64,000 nt of DNA. Origin: Nitrospira sp. SG-bin1. Lineage in GTDB: Bacteria; Nitrospirota; Nitrospiria; Nitrospirales; Nitrospiraceae. Below are positions 61,101-64,000 of the stretch, piece after piece (positions within the stretch are counted from its first letter, which is position 1; each line of letters starts with the position of its first letter). The notes under the pieces were generated by a model, which was not told the origin of the DNA, did not search any database, and saw only the letters and a list, made by a program, of their open reading frames with translations. The DNA is taken from contig LVWS01000044.1 of assembly GCA_002083365.1 (NCBI GenBank), positions 69,649-133,648 of the forward strand, read 5' to 3'. The translations under genes were made by a program, and so were the position numbers.

Positions 61101-61706
61101 TCAGGAGGAGCTGGATGACACATCCAGCCATCCAGTTTTTGGCCTATAGAAGCCGGCCGAGAACTCCATTTTCATGGCATCTTCGACTGGTAGATTGATG
61201 GGACGCAGCGCATGTTCAGGGATGAAGGCCAGATACCCCGTAAAGGGATGGATTGCGGTCGGGACAAAAACCATGAAGAGGGTGTGGGTATGTTCCACCT
61301 GAAGAGAGGGGGGTGCCATCCCCATCACAAATCCCAATGCCCAACATCCATCGCGAGGGAAGGGAAACGCAACCACTTTACTGCTCCCGAAGCGGGATCG
61401 AAAGTTTAGAATATCGGTCATGCCCTTTAAAGTGAGGTAAATGCTCTGCACAAGCGGGATCTGTTCAATGCGGTGTTCCAGTCGAGCGAATAGGCCTTGG
61501 CCGATCACATGATCGCCGATGAATCCCGCCAAAATGAGGATGAAGACCAAAAGAAGAAGGCCGAACCCCGGGATGGGTTCGGGCATGTATCGACCGACCA
61601 GCCCATCGAGTGTCGTAAAGAGTGTCGAAAGAATCAGAAACGTGGCCCAGGCAGGGACCAACACAATGAGGCCAGCCATACAGGTTTTCCAGAAGGCTTT
61701 AATCAT
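61101..61706 (-). CDS. DUF502 membrane protein
   Basis: 201 residues. Two N-terminal TM helices (about 7-30 and 47-66) and the DUF502 core: IPLVQSIYLTLKGMTDIL, VAFPFPRDGCWALGFVMG and VFVPTAIHPFTGYLAFIPEH. Function unknown in the family. Confidence 0.9.
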   Translation of the reverse strand: MIKAFWKTCMAGLIVLVPAWATFLILSTLFTTLDGLVGRYMPEPIPGFGLLLLVFILILAGFIGDHVIGQGLFARLEHRIEQIPLVQSIYLTLKGMTDILNFRSRFGSSKVVAFPFPRDGCWALGFVMGMAPPSLQVEHTHTLFMVFVPTAIHPFTGYLAFIPEHALRPINLPVEDAMKMEFSAGFYRPKTGWLDVSSSSS

Positions 61707-61840
61707 ATGAATCCATCCTCACAACGCGCATGCTCAGTGTAACAGAAATAGCCGAACGTGAGGAGTTGTCCGCCATGGCTTGCACTCGAGTTGGCTATCG
61801 ATTATTCTGCCTTACGGAAACCTGAGGGAGGTAGACGGTC

Positions 61841-62113
61841 ATGAGTATTGATAAGGAGCTCTTGGCGATCTTGTGTTGCCCAGAGACCAAACAGGCTGTG
61901 AGTTTGGCTGAGGAGGCACTTATTCAGAGGCTAAATGTTGCCGTTGCACGGGGTGAACTAAAGAATGTCGGCAAACGGGCTGTATCTGGTGAGCTCGATG
62001 GTGGTTTGATTCGAGCTGACCGGAAGATCCTCTACCCCATCCGGAGTAACATTCCTGTCATGCTTATCGAAGAAGGCATCCCCCTTGAACAAATTCCAGA
62101 GATCACCCGATAA
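61841..62113 (+). CDS. Trm112-family small protein
   Basis: 90 residues. ELLAILCCPETKQAVSL at the N-terminus and ILYPIRSNIPVML towards the end are the Trm112/UPF0434 pattern; the second cysteine pair of zinc-binding members is missing. Trm112 proteins stabilise methyltransferases. GGGAGG lies 9 bases before the ATG. Confidence 0.88.
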   Translation: MSIDKELLAILCCPETKQAVSLAEEALIQRLNVAVARGELKNVGKRAVSGELDGGLIRADRKILYPIRSNIPVMLIEEGIPLEQIPEITR

Positions 62114-62390
62114 TGTAGTTTTCGACTGTTACAATATTTGGCCCTAGTAAGGTGTTGTCCCGTTCCATCCGCTCCATAGTGCCTATGTGCCCTTCCTTAG
62201 TCTCATCATCTCTTATTGTGCTCTCTTCTCACGTACGTCTGATATCAGTAATGGCCTTCAGGGCCGTGTCTGACGTGAATTATGCGAGAAGTTGGCACTG
62301 ATCTGATAGCGATTCGACCATCGGTGGTCTATTGAAGTATATGTTCATCCTTGGCCCGAGTATGGGCGGATGGGTGCATGGAAGAAAAGA

Positions 62391-62672
62391 CTAGGGAGCG
62401 ACGATCTGAACGGTTTTTACGGGATTGTCCGTCTTCGATCCTGTAGAGGTTCCACAGTGGATGCAGAGATACTCATAGAGATTTCCACTGGGTAGAACGA
62501 GCAGGAGCCGTTCTCTTGTCGGAGTGGCCACTCGGCATCGAGGACAGAACAAAAGAGAGGCATTGAGCGAGCCGAATTGTTCCTGAGGAGCTTCGCTGGA
62601 TGGCCGTGACCTGATTCTCGGACCCGAGTGGGCCCCAGGAATCCATTGAGTACCTGGTCTGCGAGGAAGCAT
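62391..62672 (-). CDS. Small zinc-ribbon protein
   Basis: Up to 93 residues; CPRCRVATPTRERLLLVLP then YEYLCIHCGTSTG give two CxxC pairs about 30 residues apart. The N-terminal third is not clearly coding and the true start may lie further in. No function known. The gap 62114-62390 before it holds no gene. Confidence 0.5.
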   Translation of the reverse strand: MLPRRPGTQWIPGAHSGPRIRSRPSSEAPQEQFGSLNASLLFCPRCRVATPTRERLLLVLPSGNLYEYLCIHCGTSTGSKTDNPVKTVQIVAP

Positions 62673-62828
62673 GTTTCATATTAGTGATGATGGCAGGTCA
62701 GGGTCAAGAGTCAACATTCTTTACGCGCTTCATGGATCCAGAGCTGGATATCATGAGCTTCCAAACCAGGATAATCATACAGGGCAAGTAAACCGCCTGT
62801 TACCCCGTTCAATGTCAGAAGATGAGCC

Positions 62829-62849
62829 TAGAGGCGGGCTATGCCTCTA
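62829..62849. terminator. Hairpin downstream of 62896-63264
   Basis: TAGAGGC-GGGCTAT-GCCTCTA, 7-bp stem, about 47 bases after the stop of the minus-strand gene. The rest of 62673-62895 is non-coding as far as I can see. Confidence 0.4.
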
Positions 62850-62895
62850 CGGAGCAAGAAGAGGCAAGCACCCCTGTGAGTAGCAATTGGCTGGA

Positions 62896-63264
62896 TTAGA
62901 CGGTAGCTTTGGCGGACTCGATTTCGGTTGCAGTGATGAGGCTGGAGAGATAATCCGCAACGAAGTTGAGGGCTTCCTCTCTCCCATCAGCACGGCGCCC
63001 TTTTTCCCGACGTTGTACAGAAAGCTCATGTTCCAAATCGGACTTGACTTCCCCTAAGGTGCGCTGCAGTGACGACGGCGTTAGATTGGTATCCATATCT
63101 TCCAGTTCCTGGCAACGATCTAGCACCCAATTGAGCCCTTCAATACGTCCAGCATAATGCTCCTGTTCTGCGGTATCGATTCTTGCCATTGCCGTGGCAA
63201 AGGTCTGGGCTTCATAAATCAAGTTGTAGAAACTGGTGACGGCCCTTTGTAACGATGGATTCAT
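62896..63264 (-). CDS. Helical protein, unknown
   Basis: 122 residues; AAGGAG 4-5 bases before the ATG. Almost entirely helical and charged (FYNLIYEAQTFATAMARIDTAEQEHYAGRIEG...), with the look of a coiled-coil protein. No motif recognised. Confidence 0.6.
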   Translation of the reverse strand: MNPSLQRAVTSFYNLIYEAQTFATAMARIDTAEQEHYAGRIEGLNWVLDRCQELEDMDTNLTPSSLQRTLGEVKSDLEHELSVQRREKGRRADGREEALNFVADYLSSLITATEIESAKATV

Positions 63265-63341
63265 GGTACTCCTTCTCTTTAGGATGAACTGTAATTATAC
63301 ATGAGATTGGAGCCCCGACAAGGAGTATTTTTTTGTTGAGC

Positions 63342-63716
63342 TTACGTGAAGAGGAGAGAGTGAAATTCGTTCATGAAACCGTAATAGAGCGAAGCGAAGT
63401 CTTTCAAGCAGTCCGGACTCGTTTCCTTCAAGCGCTTGAAGAAAAAGACTTGCGTGCGTGGGTCAAGCTGTTCCAGAAGTTGGCTGAGCTGAGCCATGGA
63501 ATAGCTGCCAGCAGGAACGCTGAGAATATAATGCACCAGACGCTCAACGAACTGCTGAGCGACATACTCACTATTCAAATAGCCATCTGGGAGTTTACCT
63601 GAAGCGAGAAACTCTTCAAATGGAATCGCCTGTGCAGCAAACGGCACTGATTGCTGCTGATGTGATGTCACGCCGGGAGTGCTCCCTAATGGAATAGCAA
63701 AGACACCATGATTCAA
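63342..63716 (-). CDS. Hypothetical protein
   Basis: 124 residues, with a helical centre (EYVAQQFVERLVHYILSVPAGSYSMAQLSQLLEQLDPR). No motif recognised and the ribosome site is weak; codon use is plausible. Likely real but the start is uncertain. Confidence 0.45.
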   Translation of the reverse strand: MNHGVFAIPLGSTPGVTSHQQQSVPFAAQAIPFEEFLASGKLPDGYLNSEYVAQQFVERLVHYILSVPAGSYSMAQLSQLLEQLDPRTQVFFFKRLKETSPDCLKDFASLYYGFMNEFHSLLFT

Positions 63717-63917
63717 AACTCTACTGGACGAGATCTATCTCGTCAAGTGTGCAGAAGATGCAGTGATAGTGAGCCAAAAGGCTGATGTTGCTGGATAGAT
63801 TGGCTCTAGTGCTTTTAGAAAGACGGAGGTAGAGCGGGACAAATCAAATGGTCAAGTCTCTGGAAAATGGATTCCTCCCAAAATCACAACATCGCATATG
63901 GATTGGTCCATCAATAA

Positions 63918-63950
63918 GAGGGCAGCGTCCTTGGAAGGACGCTGCCCCTC
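63918..63950 (-). terminator. Long hairpin, probable terminator of a gene beyond the right edge
   Basis: GGGCAGCGTCCTT-GG-AAGGACGCTGCCC forms a perfect stem of about 13 bp. On the minus strand a frame ending ...RPAERVTWL-TAG (stop at 63970-63972) enters from the right edge and stops about 20 bases before it, so this is most simply the terminator of that gene. Confidence 0.55.
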
Positions 63951-64000
63951 ATGGCCCCCGGACCGAGGCCTACAACCAGGTGACGCGCTCGGCGGGCCGG

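Noticed and set aside
1..64000. CRISPR arrays, tRNA or rRNA genes, insertion sequences
   Set aside because: No regularly spaced repeats, no cloverleaf-like stretches noticed, and no transposase frames; a dedicated tRNA scan could still change this.

Overview
The window is about 56% GC, gene-dense chromosomal DNA. It most resembles the nitrite-oxidising genus Nitrospira (phylum Nitrospirota). This is an inference from gene content and protein style: hypF, DUF2934 and DUF748/AsmA proteins, a stand-alone isc set with Rieske and bacterial ferredoxins, many Tat or Sec exported small proteins, and inorganic-carbon genes without RuBisCO or carboxysome genes. No rRNA, tRNA, CRISPR array or intact insertion sequence was seen.

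Layout. 1-4.9 kb (minus strand): the 5' half of hypF, a single-domain response regulator, a broken small reading frame, small exported and zinc-ribbon proteins, and a PilJ-type sensor kinase with a KdpE-like regulator. 5.1-12.2 kb (plus): two copies of a cassette (small exported protein, DUF2934 protein, small exported protein, Tat-exported beta-carbonic anhydrase) flank an SPFH protein and an SbtA-type Na+/bicarbonate transporter. The second cassette copy is decayed. 12.2-19.3 kb: soluble transhydrogenase, then a TolC / ABC / membrane-fusion set whose ABC ATPase motifs are lost. 19.3-23.5 kb (minus): Fe-S assembly cluster (iscU, erpA, ferredoxin, Rieske, rhodanese) behind a sigma-54 activator and a candidate sigma-54 promoter. 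23.9-32.4 kb: lipoprotein, cytochrome c, NhaR-like regulator, very large AsmA/DUF748 protein, diguanylate cyclase and a DUF62 protein.

32.6-48.1 kb is the core of the window. It holds an MpsC/DUF2294 protein, two tandem NuoL-like (DabB-type) subunits, a NuoM-like subunit, a 1075-residue DabA (DUF2309) and a PII-like protein. An outer-membrane barrel and a lipoprotein follow, then two tandem-domain proteins of the iota-carbonic-anhydrase (CaMKII-association/SgcJ-EcaC) type and a STAS-less SulP transporter. With the upstream beta-carbonic anhydrases and SbtA, this makes an unusually complete inorganic-carbon acquisition region: three transport systems and four exported carbonic-anhydrase candidates within 43 kb. 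In an organism expected to fix CO2 by the reductive TCA cycle, it would supply CO2/bicarbonate to that cycle rather than to a carboxysome.

48.4-64 kb is mostly housekeeping: arfB, fabI, Nudix, gcvT, FKBP, FIST, P1 peptidase, beta-CASP nuclease, LOG-family protein, BamE-like lipoproteins, GNAT, DUF502 and Trm112. Several genes (small reading frame at 1.5 kb, DUF2934 copy 2, DUF3422-like, Rieske) carry single-base frameshifts, and the rhodanese has an internal amber codon. This means either local decay or residual assembly indels, and it affects how those loci should be read.
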